Below are positions 1 to 8,235 of a stretch of 23,148 bases of DNA, piece after piece (the stretch's first letter is position 1; every line of letters starts with the position of its first letter). The notes under the pieces were generated by a model. The model saw only the letters and a program-made list of their open reading frames with translations, searched no databases and had not been told where the DNA came from. The stretch covers positions 1-23,148 of the forward strand of contig JBLHKW010000078.1 of assembly GCA_047618565.1 (NCBI GenBank). The letters run 5' to 3'. This stretch comes from JBLHKW01 sp047618565 (GTDB taxonomy: Bacteria; Planctomycetota; UBA1135; GCA-002686595). The translations under genes were made by a program, and so were the position numbers.

Positions 1-482
1 CGCTCGGGCTCGCCAGCCATGAGGCTCGTGAACTCATCCTCGAACACGTAGCGCGGGATACCCGTCTGGTGGCGCAGGAGCTGCAGGACCGTGACCTCCT
101 TCGCGTTCGGAAGCTCGGCGATCCACTCCGGCTCGTCGTCGAAGTAGCTCACCGCGCGCGCGTCCAGATCGAGCTTGCCCTCGGCGATCAGTCGGTGGAC
201 GGCGGCCGTGACGAAGGTCTTGCCCGTGCTGCCGACGAGCAGCAGGTGATCCGGTTCAAGATCCTCGCCGCTCTCCTCGGACACCACGCCGGCGACGATC
301 CGCAACACCTCGCCGTCGGGCAGTACCAGCGCCGCGGACGCGCCGGGGATAGGGCCCTCGACGAGCGCGTCGAGGATGACCTGACAGCGATCGCGGATGA
401 CCTCGGAGGCCCGCGTCTCCGGGTGCGCAGCCTCGACGCCGAGGACAGGGAACAGGGCGAGCAGCAGGGTCGGGAGGTTCAT
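1..482 (-). CDS. Secreted beta-lactamase-family serine hydrolase, N-terminal part (runs off the left edge)
   Basis: The first 160 residues are visible; the rest lies beyond the window. The protein starts with a hydrophobic signal peptide (MNLPTLLLALFPVLGVEAA), so it should be exported. Residues around 83-88 read VGSTGK, giving the Ser-x-x-Lys motif of the penicillin-binding-protein/class C beta-lactamase fold, in which Ser is the nucleophile and Lys the general base. Further on, LLRHQTGIPRY matches the 'LLxHtSGIp' segment that follows in this family. The Tyr-x-Asn and final HxG/KTG motifs would be outside the window. The ATG at 482 is preceded by GGAG with 7-8 nt spacing, and an upstream in-frame ATG is cut off by a stop. 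The family covers beta-lactamases, D-Ala-D-Ala carboxypeptidases and esterases; the fragment cannot separate them. It is divergent from the sigma factor gene to its right, with about 200 bp between them. Confidence 0.85.
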   Translation of the reverse strand, partial: MNLPTLLLALFPVLGVEAAHPETRASEVIRDRCQVILDALVEGPIPGASAALVLPDGEVLRIVAGVVSEESGEDLEPDHLLLVGSTGKTFVTAAVHRLIAEGKLDLDARAVSYFDDEPEWIAELPNAKEVTVLQLLRHQTGIPRYVFEDEFTSLMAGEPE

Positions 483-685
483 GATTCAGGCTCCGGAGGA
501 CGGGGGCACCATGGTCGTTAGTCGGGCGGCAAGGATCCAGAACGCAGGTGGTTCGAGCTTTGCCTGGGCCACGTACGCCCCTACCCAGGCCCCTGTCCGC
601 TCCCGGAGTCGCCACGGTTGTCGATCCGACGGGGCTAGCCTATCGTTGGAGTGTCGCACCCGCCGCGAGACAGACTGCCACCAGG

Positions 686-1315
686 ATGGACCCCGAACTC
701 ACAAAGAGCATCGAGCTGATCGTGCGCGCCCAGAAGGGCGAGCGCGAGGCGCTGGACAGCCTGTTCTCGCGTTACTACTACCGCGTGCGCCAGGTCGTCC
801 GGCGGCGCGTCGGGCAGCGCCTGCAGGTGGACGTGGCCGCGAGTGATCTGGTCCAGGACGCCATGCTCGAGGCCTTCAAGGGCTTCGATCACTTCGAGCT
901 GCGCAACTCGGCCGCCTTCATGGGCTGGCTCGCCAAGATCGTCGAGAACCGCATCTGCAGCGCCAACCGGCACGCGCACGCCGCCAAGCGCGACCGCGCG
1001 CGCGAGGTCGACCTGGCCTACCTGGCTGAATCGACCGCGAGCGGCCGCGTGAACCTCGACCTGCCCGCCAACATCAGCCAGCCGCTCGACTCCCTCGAGC
1101 GCGACGAGGAAGAGCGCCAGTTCTCGGAAGCCCTCGAGGCCCTGCCGTCCAAACACCGCGAACTCCTGCTCGCACGCGACTTCGAACGCATGAGCTGGTC
1201 CGAGGTCGCCGAGCGTGTAAATGCTCCCGGCGCCGACGCCGCGCGCATGAGCTACCAGCGAGCCAAGGTGGCCCTCAAGCGCGCCATCGATGGCGGTCGC
1301 GACAAGTCGCCCTGA
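686..1315 (+). CDS. ECF-type RNA polymerase sigma factor (sigma-70 family)
   Basis: A 209-residue sigma factor with only regions 2 and 4, the ECF plan. Region 2 (about residues 22-105) holds ALDSLFSRYYYRV and the core-binding stretch ASDLVQDAMLEAF, then FMGWLAKIVENRI. Region 4 (about 145-203) holds LEALPSKHRELLLARDFE and a helix-turn-helix WSEVAERVNAPGADAARM followed by YQRAKVALKRAI. The open frame extends upstream to 548, but that stretch looks non-coding in composition; the ATG at 686 begins MDPELTKSIELI, the usual N-terminus for this type. The ribosome binding site is weak. The downstream membrane protein begins 39 nt after the stop, so the two are probably co-transcribed and the membrane protein may be its regulator or target (inference). 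A paralogous sigma factor lies at 21957-22652. Confidence 0.9.
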   Translation: MDPELTKSIELIVRAQKGEREALDSLFSRYYYRVRQVVRRRVGQRLQVDVAASDLVQDAMLEAFKGFDHFELRNSAAFMGWLAKIVENRICSANRHAHAAKRDRAREVDLAYLAESTASGRVNLDLPANISQPLDSLERDEEERQFSEALEALPSKHRELLLARDFERMSWSEVAERVNAPGADAARMSYQRAKVALKRAIDGGRDKSP

Positions 1316-1354
1316 GCATCAATCGGTGAGCGCAACTCGATCCCTGGCGACCTC

Positions 1355-3826
1355 ATGACCGATGGCCCTCGTCCGAAGAAGAGGCTCGGTTGCCTGATCT
1401 TGATCGGGATTGCATTGTTCGTGGTCCTCTGGGCAACGCTCGGGCCCACTCGTGGGCGCATCCCGACTCCGGTAGCTGACGCTCCGACACTCCCGGGGAT
1501 CGAGGTTGCTCTCGCGCCGTTGCCCGCGCCGATGCGCGGACTGCTTCGTGGCGCGGCCAGGTCGGTGCAGGACACCGCCATGCGCATGGCCTCCCCGTTC
1601 GGAGAGGTCACCAGCGTGCGCGCACGGCTCGTCGATCTGAACGGGGCGCCGATCGCTGGCGCCAGCCTGCGAGCGGAGGCCTTTGGTTATGCCCTCGAGG
1701 CGATAAGTGATGTGGACGGGCGGCTGCTGCTCGAGACGCGCATCGTCGTAAGCCAGGTCGATGTCCTGTTCGAGGCACGCGCGCCGGATGGCAGCGGGTG
1801 GCGCGACGAGGTCCATGTGCTCCCCGGTGATGCGACCGACATCGGGGATCTGTGCCTCATGCCCGGCCGCAAGCTGGAGGGGCGGGTGGTCGACGTCGCG
1901 GGCGAGCCGGTCTCCGGCGCGGTGGTCTACCTGTCACGGACGCGTCTCTCGGCGGATGTGGACTTCCGGCCGCCGGGGCGCTTCGGAGTTGGGCCGAGTG
2001 TCGTGAGCGACGGGGCCGGGCACTTCGGCTTTGGCTGGGCGCCCGGCGGGCCACTGCGCGTCGTGGCCCAGCTCGGTGCCAACCAGGATCCGGATGTGCG
2101 CTGGGGCCATCACGATCTGGCGTCGTTCGAGGAAGGCCAGGACGCGATCACCCTCGTGCTCGCTTCATCCGTCGGCGCTGCACGACCGCTCCAGGGCGTG
2201 GTCGTCGATGCACAGGGGCAACCGATGCCGTTCGCCCGGATCATGGTCACGGCTTACGGCATGGGCAACGACACCTTCGCGGACAAGGATGGCGGCTTCA
2301 CGATCCGTGAGGTCCGGGACCTGCTCGAGGTGAGCGCGCGCAGCGCGGATGGGTCGGGCTTCGTTACCCGCCTACCCCCGTTCCCGGACGGGCTCTTGCG
2401 GCTCGTGCTCGAACCGGCGCGCACACAACAGTTCACCGTTCAGGGCGATGATGGCAGTACACCCGGGATCATCTCGATTCAGATCTTCGCGGGCGCAGTA
2501 CCGCTGCATCGGGCCTGGCTTCCGTTCGCCCGGGACATCCACCGCCAGAACGACGGGAGTCCCATCGAATTGCCCGTGCCGAACGGCAGCTTTCACGCGG
2601 TGGTGGCCGCCGCCGGGTATCGCATCGAGGTAAGTGCCGATCTCGATCCGCAATCGTCCGCAGCCCCGGTCGAGTTCCGGCTGGAATCCCTGCCGGTGAT
2701 CGAGGGGCGGGTGATGCGAGCGGGAGAGCCCGTCCCGGGAGCCGACGTGGTGCTGATGGAATGCAACGCCGACGGCGGCCGGGACGTGATGATCCCGCGC
2801 CCCAACCGCAGCACGCGCACTTCGGACTCCGGCCACTTTGTGCTCACTCCGGGTTGGGGCGGCGCGCCCTTCGTCCACACGCCTGGAGAAAACTGGACCC
2901 ACGCGCTGGTGGTCGCCACGGCCGATGGCGACATCGCGGGATCGGAACCTATCCCGCTCCAGGGCCGGGTCGTGCGCGTGGACCTCGAGCTCGAGGCTCG
3001 CGGAGCCGTCGCAGGACAGCTCGTCATGTCCGACAACAGCAGCCCCGCATTCTGGTTCGTGCATCTCCTGCGGCCCTCCTCGAACGAAAAATCCGTAGCC
3101 GTCGGAGCGGATGGCCGCTTCCGTTTCGAGACCCTGCAACCCGGAGAGTGGTGGGTCGGCGTCCTTGGCAAGGCACTGCCGTCACTGTCGATTCGGGCCC
3201 AGAGACGGTTCACTTCCCCCTCGGACCTGAGCCTGCACGGCTACAGGCGTGTCGTCGTCGAGCCGGGCGAGACCACCGAGGTCGAGCTGGCATGGCAGCC
3301 GGCAGAGGTCCTGCGAGTCATGGGCACCCTGCGCATCAACGGCCAGCCGGCCGCAATGGACCGCGTACGCGTGGGCACATCGAGACGCCTGTTCTCCCGG
3401 GTGAACGCGCCCACGAGCGGCAGCACGGATCGCAACGGCCAGTTCGTGCTCTGGCTCACCGGAACCGAATCGCCCACGTTCACGTGGACGCGGGAGAACG
3501 CCGCGACCTGGACCTCGATCAGCCGACCACTCATCCCGCACCCGGATGGCATCGAGGTCGTCACCAATCTCATGACTGCCGACCTGCGCATCCTGCCGGG
3601 CATCGCGAGCGGGACGCTGCAGTACAGCGGCACCACGCACTCGGGCTACACGATCAGCTCCGAGTTCAGAGGGCGCGATGGCATCTGGACCCTACCGACC
3701 GGCAGCGGCGAGATCCGCCTGGAGGGTGCGGGGCGCGTGGTCCGGGCCCTATCGATCGAGGTGAGGGCGGGCAGCGAGCGCTCCATCGCGCTCTCCAACC
3801 TGCTGCCGATGGGCGACGACGACTGA
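1355..3826 (+). CDS. Membrane-anchored protein with carboxypeptidase-regulatory-like repeats
   Basis: An 823-residue protein with a short basic cytoplasmic tail (PRPKKR), one transmembrane helix (about residues 11-29) and a large extracytoplasmic part. That part is built of beta-sandwich repeats of the carboxypeptidase regulatory-like type, recognisable by 'GRVVD..GEPVSGAVVYL' at about 175-193, 'GVVVDAQGQPMPFARIMV' at about 281-298 and 'IEGRVMRAGEPVPGADVVL' near 450, each followed by a 'D..G.F' turn such as SDGAGHFGF. A further copy is at about 88-128. No catalytic motif is visible, so a structural, adhesive or sensing role is likelier than an enzymatic one. It follows the ECF gene closely and lies in the same reading frame after that gene's TGA. 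In Planctomycetota such repeat proteins often accompany ECF sigma factors, but the function here is unknown. Confidence 0.85.
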   Translation: MTDGPRPKKRLGCLILIGIALFVVLWATLGPTRGRIPTPVADAPTLPGIEVALAPLPAPMRGLLRGAARSVQDTAMRMASPFGEVTSVRARLVDLNGAPIAGASLRAEAFGYALEAISDVDGRLLLETRIVVSQVDVLFEARAPDGSGWRDEVHVLPGDATDIGDLCLMPGRKLEGRVVDVAGEPVSGAVVYLSRTRLSADVDFRPPGRFGVGPSVVSDGAGHFGFGWAPGGPLRVVAQLGANQDPDVRWGHHDLASFEEGQDAITLVLASSVGAARPLQGVVVDAQGQPMPFARIMVTAYGMGNDTFADKDGGFTIREVRDLLEVSARSADGSGFVTRLPPFPDGLLRLVLEPARTQQFTVQGDDGSTPGIISIQIFAGAVPLHRAWLPFARDIHRQNDGSPIELPVPNGSFHAVVAAAGYRIEVSADLDPQSSAAPVEFRLESLPVIEGRVMRAGEPVPGADVVLMECNADGGRDVMIPRPNRSTRTSDSGHFVLTPGWGGAPFVHTPGENWTHALVVATADGDIAGSEPIPLQGRVVRVDLELEARGAVAGQLVMSDNSSPAFWFVHLLRPSSNEKSVAVGADGRFRFETLQPGEWWVGVLGKALPSLSIRAQRRFTSPSDLSLHGYRRVVVEPGETTEVELAWQPAEVLRVMGTLRINGQPAAMDRVRVGTSRRLFSRVNAPTSGSTDRNGQFVLWLTGTESPTFTWTRENAATWTSISRPLIPHPDGIEVVTNLMTADLRILPGIASGTLQYSGTTHSGYTISSEFRGRDGIWTLPTGSGEIRLEGAGRVVRALSIEVRAGSERSIALSNLLPMGDDD

Positions 3827-3875
3827 GAGGCAAGCTGCGCTGGAGCCCGTGCTCCGAATCAGGTACGACGGAGCG

Positions 3876-4250
3876 ATGAAACTCACCGCCCTGTGCACCG
3901 TCGTGCTCGCCATCCTGATGACCGCCTGCGTCAGCGAACCTTCGGGGCCCATTCTGTCGAAATCCCGCGGCGTGGTGCTCTCTTACTCGCCCATGCAGGT
4001 CTGGGAGCAGACCAAGGTCACCTTCAGCTCGATCGGGCGCGTCACACGCGTGGACGAGGAGGCGATGATGGCCGATGTCGCCGTCGGCCAGGACACCGTG
4101 GTGCTCGCGACCATCGAGCCCTACGACAAGACCCACACCAGGACGATCGTGCGCATCAGCGCTCGCAAGGGAAAGACCGAGACACCCGACGTCGCGAGCC
4201 AGGTGCTGAGCAAGATCCAGGAGCAACTCCTGAGATCCCAGATGCGCTGA
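3876..4250 (+). CDS. Small putative lipoprotein, function unknown
   Basis: 124 residues. The N-terminus MKLTALCTVVLAILMTAC has a basic start, a hydrophobic core and a lipobox ending in Cys (LMTAC), so it should be lipidated and anchored on the outside of the inner membrane or in the outer membrane. The frame also opens at a GTG at 3849, but the ATG at 3876 puts the signal peptide exactly at the N-terminus. The mature part has VLSYSPMQVWEQTKVTF and later 'RTIVRISARKGKTETPD' with an amphipathic C-terminal helix (SQVLSKIQEQLLRSQ). The size and layout recall small lipoproteins of the DUF3568 kind, but I cannot confirm membership. It lies 49 nt after the repeat protein and is probably the last gene of that unit. 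It converges with sppA. Confidence 0.75.
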   Translation: MKLTALCTVVLAILMTACVSEPSGPILSKSRGVVLSYSPMQVWEQTKVTFSSIGRVTRVDEEAMMADVAVGQDTVVLATIEPYDKTHTRTIVRISARKGKTETPDVASQVLSKIQEQLLRSQMR

Positions 4251-4296
4251 CGCCCCGCATCCAGTCATTCCCGACCGATTGAACCGGGCCGAGTGA

Positions 4297-4329
4297 ACCG
4301 GGTCGAGCACACGGAGCGCCCGACCCGGT
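4297..4329. terminator. Hairpin between convergent genes, possible bidirectional terminator
   Basis: Perfect 9-bp inverted repeat accgggtcg (4297-4305) and cgacccggt (4321-4329) with a 15-nt loop. An alternative pairing gagcac/gtgctc overlaps it. It sits between the stops of the small lipoprotein gene (+) and sppA (-), where a shared terminator is expected. There is no T-run on either side, so intrinsic termination is uncertain. Confidence 0.4.
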
Positions 4330-4337
4330 GCTCAGGA

Positions 4338-6176
4338 TCAGCGGCCCTCGAAGCCGATCGACGCGACCGGCGGCATCAGGACGACGTGCTCGCGATGCAG
4401 GATGTCGAGGCGCTGGATCGCTTGCTCCAGGACGCCAACCCGCTGTGGGTCGAGAGCGGCCAGGATCGGCGCCAGGCCTTCGATGAAGCTCGCGCGCTGG
4501 CCGAGGAAGCTCGACGCGATCGACGAGCTCAGGCTGATGCGGGAACGCTCACGCTCGCCGCTCGCCTTGTCGAACAGGTCGAAGAGGGTCGGGGGCTTGG
4601 GTAGCACGCGCAGCTCAAAGTCGTCGATGCGTGCCATCTCAGCAGCCACGCGCACCGCGTCGCTCATCGTCCCGAGCTGGTCGACCAGACCCAGGTCCAG
4701 GGCCTGACGTCCCGAGAACACGCGACCTCCGGCCATCTCGTCGATCGGCTTCGCAAGTTGATCGGAGCGGTGCTCGGTGATGTGGCCCTTGAAGATGTCG
4801 TACACGCCCAGCATCCAGTCGTGGATCTTCTTGCGTTCGGGATCGTTCCAGGCGCGCGCGCTGCTCATGAGCTCCGCCGCTCCGCCGCGCTTGTAGGCGT
4901 GCCAGGTGACACCGACGCTGTCCCACATGCCGGTCGTCACCATCTTACCGCCCACCACACCGATCGATGCGGTGATCGTGTTGGGGCCAGCCAGGATACG
5001 ATCGGTGCCGCATGAAACGTAATAGCCACCGCTGGCCGCAACGTTGCCCATGGATGCGATGACCGGCTTGCCGGCGGCGCGCACGCGTGCGACGGCGTCG
5101 TAGATGATCTCGCTCGCGAGAGCCGAGCCGCCGGGCGAGTCCACGCGCAGGACCACGGCCTTGACCGAGTCGTCGTTCGCGGCCTTGTCGAGCGCCAGGC
5201 GAATGTTCGTGCTGTAGGCGCCGCTGCTCGCGCCGAAGGGATTGCTCTCTGCTTTACCGGTAAGGATCGTACCGACGACGTGAATGACTGCGATCGCCGG
5301 CTCGGTCGACTGCTGCTTGCCCTTGCGCAGCTCGGCGAGCAGCTTGAAGATCCCGAAGGGATTGCCGAAATCCAGGCTCGGCCCGCTCGAGGCGCCGTAG
5401 TTTGACACGAATATCAGGTCCTCGCCGAACTGCTCCTTTAGCTGCGCGGTCAGGTCCTGAACGTGCTGAACAGAGTCGATCAGACCCGCGTCCAGGGCGG
5501 CTTCTGCGGTGTAGGTGCCCTCCTCGAGGATGGCGCCCGCGCGCTCGAGGTTGCCACCGAAGCGTGCATCGGCCAGGGTGCCGACCATCGAACTGAAGAT
5601 GCCGTCGAGCAGCCAGTTCATGTTGTCCGCAGCCGGGCCACTCGGGCCCGTCTCGGTGAACATCTCCCCGGCGCTCTTCCAGTCACCGATATGGACGTAG
5701 TCCGCCTTGACGTGGATCTTGTCCAGCAGGCCCTTCAGGTACGGACTCTCGGCGTACATCCCGAGCAGCCACACATCGCCCGTGGGCGTGACGCTGATAT
5801 GGGAACCTGCACTGGCCAGGGCATAGCTGCCAGTCATGAGCGAGTCCGCGTGGAAGTAAATCGGCTTGTCGACCTTGCCCAGCGCGACGCGCAGCTCGTC
5901 GATCTGCGCCAGGCCGAAGGCCGGGTTGCGCAGGCTGAAGAGCAAGGCACGCACGTCGTCGTCACGCCCAGCGTCCAGGATGCGCTGCACGAGGTCCGCC
6001 AGGGTCACCGGCTGCGGTCCGAAGCCCAGCCCAGCATCGCCGGCCGGTTTCTCGAGCAGGGCGCCGGTCAGCTCGAAGTGCGCCACCTTGTTATCCGCCA
6101 GCGCCGGAGCGCTGAATCCCACGCCAGCGGCGCACACAACCATCACATATCCCGCGAATCGACGATTAAAATCCAT
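4338..6176 (-). CDS. sppA: Signal peptide peptidase SppA, long (67 kDa) type
   Basis: A 612-residue serine protease that degrades cleaved signal peptides and other membrane peptides. It is the long two-domain form like E. coli SppA, not the short 36 kDa form. The N-terminal domain carries the Lys general base at residue 167 in VHIGDWKSAGEMF, and the C-terminal domain carries the nucleophile Ser382 in MGNVAASGGYYVS; these correspond to E. coli Lys209 and Ser409. The oxyanion/structural stretch VVLRVDSPGGSALASEI (about 341-357) and TASIGVVGG (402-410) are intact. A signal peptide or anchor (RFAGYVMVVCAAGVGFSAPALA) is at the N-terminus. The ATG at 6176 is preceded by GGAGC about 10 nt upstream; longer in-frame starts to 6341 add non-protein-like sequence. 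It is an individual minus-strand gene; about 220 bp and a terminator separate it from the dehydrogenase upstream. Confidence 0.95.
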   Translation of the reverse strand: MDFNRRFAGYVMVVCAAGVGFSAPALADNKVAHFELTGALLEKPAGDAGLGFGPQPVTLADLVQRILDAGRDDDVRALLFSLRNPAFGLAQIDELRVALGKVDKPIYFHADSLMTGSYALASAGSHISVTPTGDVWLLGMYAESPYLKGLLDKIHVKADYVHIGDWKSAGEMFTETGPSGPAADNMNWLLDGIFSSMVGTLADARFGGNLERAGAILEEGTYTAEAALDAGLIDSVQHVQDLTAQLKEQFGEDLIFVSNYGASSGPSLDFGNPFGIFKLLAELRKGKQQSTEPAIAVIHVVGTILTGKAESNPFGASSGAYSTNIRLALDKAANDDSVKAVVLRVDSPGGSALASEIIYDAVARVRAAGKPVIASMGNVAASGGYYVSCGTDRILAGPNTITASIGVVGGKMVTTGMWDSVGVTWHAYKRGGAAELMSSARAWNDPERKKIHDWMLGVYDIFKGHITEHRSDQLAKPIDEMAGGRVFSGRQALDLGLVDQLGTMSDAVRVAAEMARIDDFELRVLPKPPTLFDLFDKASGERERSRISLSSSIASSFLGQRASFIEGLAPILAALDPQRVGVLEQAIQRLDILHREHVVLMPPVASIGFEGR

Positions 6177-6316
6177 GGCTAGCTCGCTCCGGCTCTCGAC
6201 TTCTGGGCCCCTGCCCGACCTCGTAGGGTCGAGACATCCTCGACCGCTTGCCCGGCCACTACGCCGCGAATCGAGACGCATTTCAAGGCATTCCGGGACT
6301 TCGGCAAGCCACAGAG

Positions 6317-6358
6317 AAAACGAGCCCGCCGCGAAGCACAATGCTCGCCAGGGGCTCG
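6317..6358 (-). terminator. Rho-independent terminator of the sugar dehydrogenase gene
   Basis: Read on the minus strand, cgagccc (6358-6352) pairs perfectly with gggctcg (6327-6321). Between them is a second stem, gcga-gca / tgc-tcgc with one bulge and a TTG loop. The structure is followed at once by TTTTC (6320-6316). It lies about 37 nt after the stop of the dehydrogenase gene. Confidence 0.7.
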
Positions 6359-6394
6359 TCCTTGGGCGTACTTGCCGGGCTGCGCTGCGGGCTG

Positions 6395-7969
6395 CTACGG
6401 GCGGAACGTCACCGATACCCCACCGCTGAGGTTGTAGCCCGCCCCGCCGGCCGCGCCGTCCCGATACCAGAACTGGAAGTGCCAGGTGGCACCCGGAAGG
6501 ACCATCACATCCGCTCGGGGCGGTTGGGTCAGGTCGTAGACCTTCGTCCTACTCCCGGAAGCGTCGACCGCGACCGGGGGCCGCAGACGGGCCGTGATGC
6601 CTCCGACGCAACGATACCCGTCTCCGAATGGAAGGCGCACGCGGTGCTGGCCGTAGAAGAAGAGGCCGACACCATTCGGGATGGCGTCGCTGGCCGTCAG
6701 CTCGAAGTCATTCGCCGCCACGCTGATCGAGGAGTCGACATCCATGCGCGCGGCGTGGCCTGCCGAGTTGAGGGCTCCTTGGCAGAACGAATCCGTGGCC
6801 TTCGGGACGACCTTGAAGACGTGGCCCCCATTTCGATCGATGAGGTACAGCTCGCCGTCGCCACCGGTGCTGATCGACGTCACCGGCCGCGCGAGGGGCT
6901 CACCGGCGACGGCAAAGTCGTCCGTGTGATCGCGCAGGGTCGTCACCGTGTTTCCGTCGTACACGAGCGAGGTGACCTCACCTGTGCAGAACTCGGCGAA
7001 CATGTAGGAGCCCTTCAACCAGGGCAGAGCCGAGCCGTTGTAGACGGCACCACCGATCACGGCGCAGCGTCCCGCGCTGTGGTCGAAGGCATGGATAGGC
7101 GCGACGAAGCTGCCCGCACCGCAACACCCGAAGGAGGTGCAATCGGGGCCTTCCATGCAGCGCCAGCCGAAGTTCAAGGGTCCGGGAGCTCCGGCCGGGA
7201 TCACGTTGATCTCCTCCCATTCGGACGCTCCCACATCCGCGATGTAGAGGTCACCGGTGAGGTCATCGAAGCTGATGCGCCACGGGTTGCGAAAGCCGTA
7301 GGCCCAGATTTCCTCGCGCACGCCGGGCGTGCCGACCAGCGGGTTATCCGCGGGAACGAATGGCGCGGGCAGGTCTATATCCAGGCGCAGGATCTTGCCG
7401 TTCAGCGTGTTCAAGTCCTGCGCATCATTGTCGAAATGGGTGGCGCCACCATCGCCCGTCGCGACATAGAGCATGCCGTCGGGTCCGAACCGGATGCAGT
7501 TCCAGTTGTGGTCGCCACCGAGCTGGGGATACGGCCCGATGAGGACGCGCGCGGATGCGGGGTCGGCCACGTTGGGGTCCAAGCTGGCCTCGTACTCGAC
7601 CAGCCAGGCCTCGTCGTTCGGATCGAGGTAGGTCACGAAGAAGCGCCTGTTGCTCGCGTAGTCCGGGTGGAACGCGAAGCTCATCAGACCCTGATCTGGC
7701 TTCACCACGGCGGACAGATCGAGAAAGGGCTGCGGGATCCGGACGCCGTACTCGATGACGACGATCTCGCCCGGGACGGTGCTCACGAAGAGCCTCGCAT
7801 CCCCGACCGGCGCGGCCAGGTCGGTGGGTTGCCCCAGCCCCTTGCTAATTTCCACCAGCTGAGCGGTTTGAGCACCTCCGGCTCCACTCGGCGCGGCGTG
7901 CGCGCCGATCACCAGAAGTGCGCCTGCCAGGGCACGAACGGGCCGAAATGTCAATCGACGAGTATGCAT
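6395..7969 (-). CDS. Secreted PQQ-type glucose/sorbosone dehydrogenase with an extra C-terminal domain
   Basis: 524 residues. A signal peptide (to about residue 32) is followed by a six-bladed soluble quinoprotein glucose dehydrogenase (GSDH) domain at about 38-388. Family marks are GGDHNWNCIRFGPDGMLYV, whose His154 matches the catalytic-base position of soluble GDH, then the TGDGG and 'LNGKILRLDID' segments, the Arg in YGFRNPWRISFD (Arg227) and DLYIADVGASEWEEIN. Proteins of this family oxidise sugars using bound PQQ, but many bacterial members have unknown substrates. Residues about 394-524 are a separate domain (SFCQGALNSAG...FFYG...PFGDGYRCVGG...WHFQFWYRD) that also forms the whole mature protein encoded at 11914-12402. 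The ATG at 7969 has GGGAG five nt upstream; a TTG one codon earlier is less likely. A strong terminator follows. Confidence 0.9.
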   Translation of the reverse strand: MHTRRLTFRPVRALAGALLVIGAHAAPSGAGGAQTAQLVEISKGLGQPTDLAAPVGDARLFVSTVPGEIVVIEYGVRIPQPFLDLSAVVKPDQGLMSFAFHPDYASNRRFFVTYLDPNDEAWLVEYEASLDPNVADPASARVLIGPYPQLGGDHNWNCIRFGPDGMLYVATGDGGATHFDNDAQDLNTLNGKILRLDIDLPAPFVPADNPLVGTPGVREEIWAYGFRNPWRISFDDLTGDLYIADVGASEWEEINVIPAGAPGPLNFGWRCMEGPDCTSFGCCGAGSFVAPIHAFDHSAGRCAVIGGAVYNGSALPWLKGSYMFAEFCTGEVTSLVYDGNTVTTLRDHTDDFAVAGEPLARPVTSISTGGDGELYLIDRNGGHVFKVVPKATDSFCQGALNSAGHAARMDVDSSISVAANDFELTASDAIPNGVGLFFYGQHRVRLPFGDGYRCVGGITARLRPPVAVDASGSRTKVYDLTQPPRADVMVLPGATWHFQFWYRDGAAGGAGYNLSGGVSVTFRP

Positions 7970-8152
7970 CAACTCTCCCGAAAACGTGGAACTCGCGGAG
8001 CCGCTCTACATGAGCGAATCCGACGCCTCTTGCCGATTAAACTACGCCCCACCCCATTCCGCAACCGGTCCCTGCCCCCGGGCCAGGCCAGGGCCCTCCG
8101 GGAGCCGTCCAGACGCCTGGCGCCCGCCGGCCCGCTCGCGCGCCCGGCCAGC

Positions 8153-8181
8153 TTGACGGGCGCCGCGGTCCTTGCCACATT
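8153..8181 (+). promoter_or_regulatory. Possible sigma-70-like promoter upstream of the CehA/McbA-like gene
   Basis: TTGACG (8153-8158) is a near-consensus -35 box. Seventeen nt further is CACATT (8176-8181), a poor -10 match (3 of 6). It lies about 55 nt before the gene start. Only the -35 box is convincing. Confidence 0.25.
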
Positions 8182-8235
8182 GGCCCGTGTGGTCCCGCGC
8201 GGCGTGGCTGCACGAGGCCCCGTGGCATATTGAGC

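Noticed and set aside
1313..1357. A third TGA read-through joining the ECF sigma factor to the following membrane protein
   Set aside because: The frames match and no stop lies between, but the sigma factor has a normal C-terminus, an ATG begins the next protein properly, and the hairpin after the TGA is weak with a large loop. Equal frame has a one in three chance.
6248..8233. A plus-strand open frame of about 660 codons opposite the sugar dehydrogenase gene
   Set aside because: It runs antisense to a well-supported gene and through a terminator hairpin, and its sequence is not protein-like.
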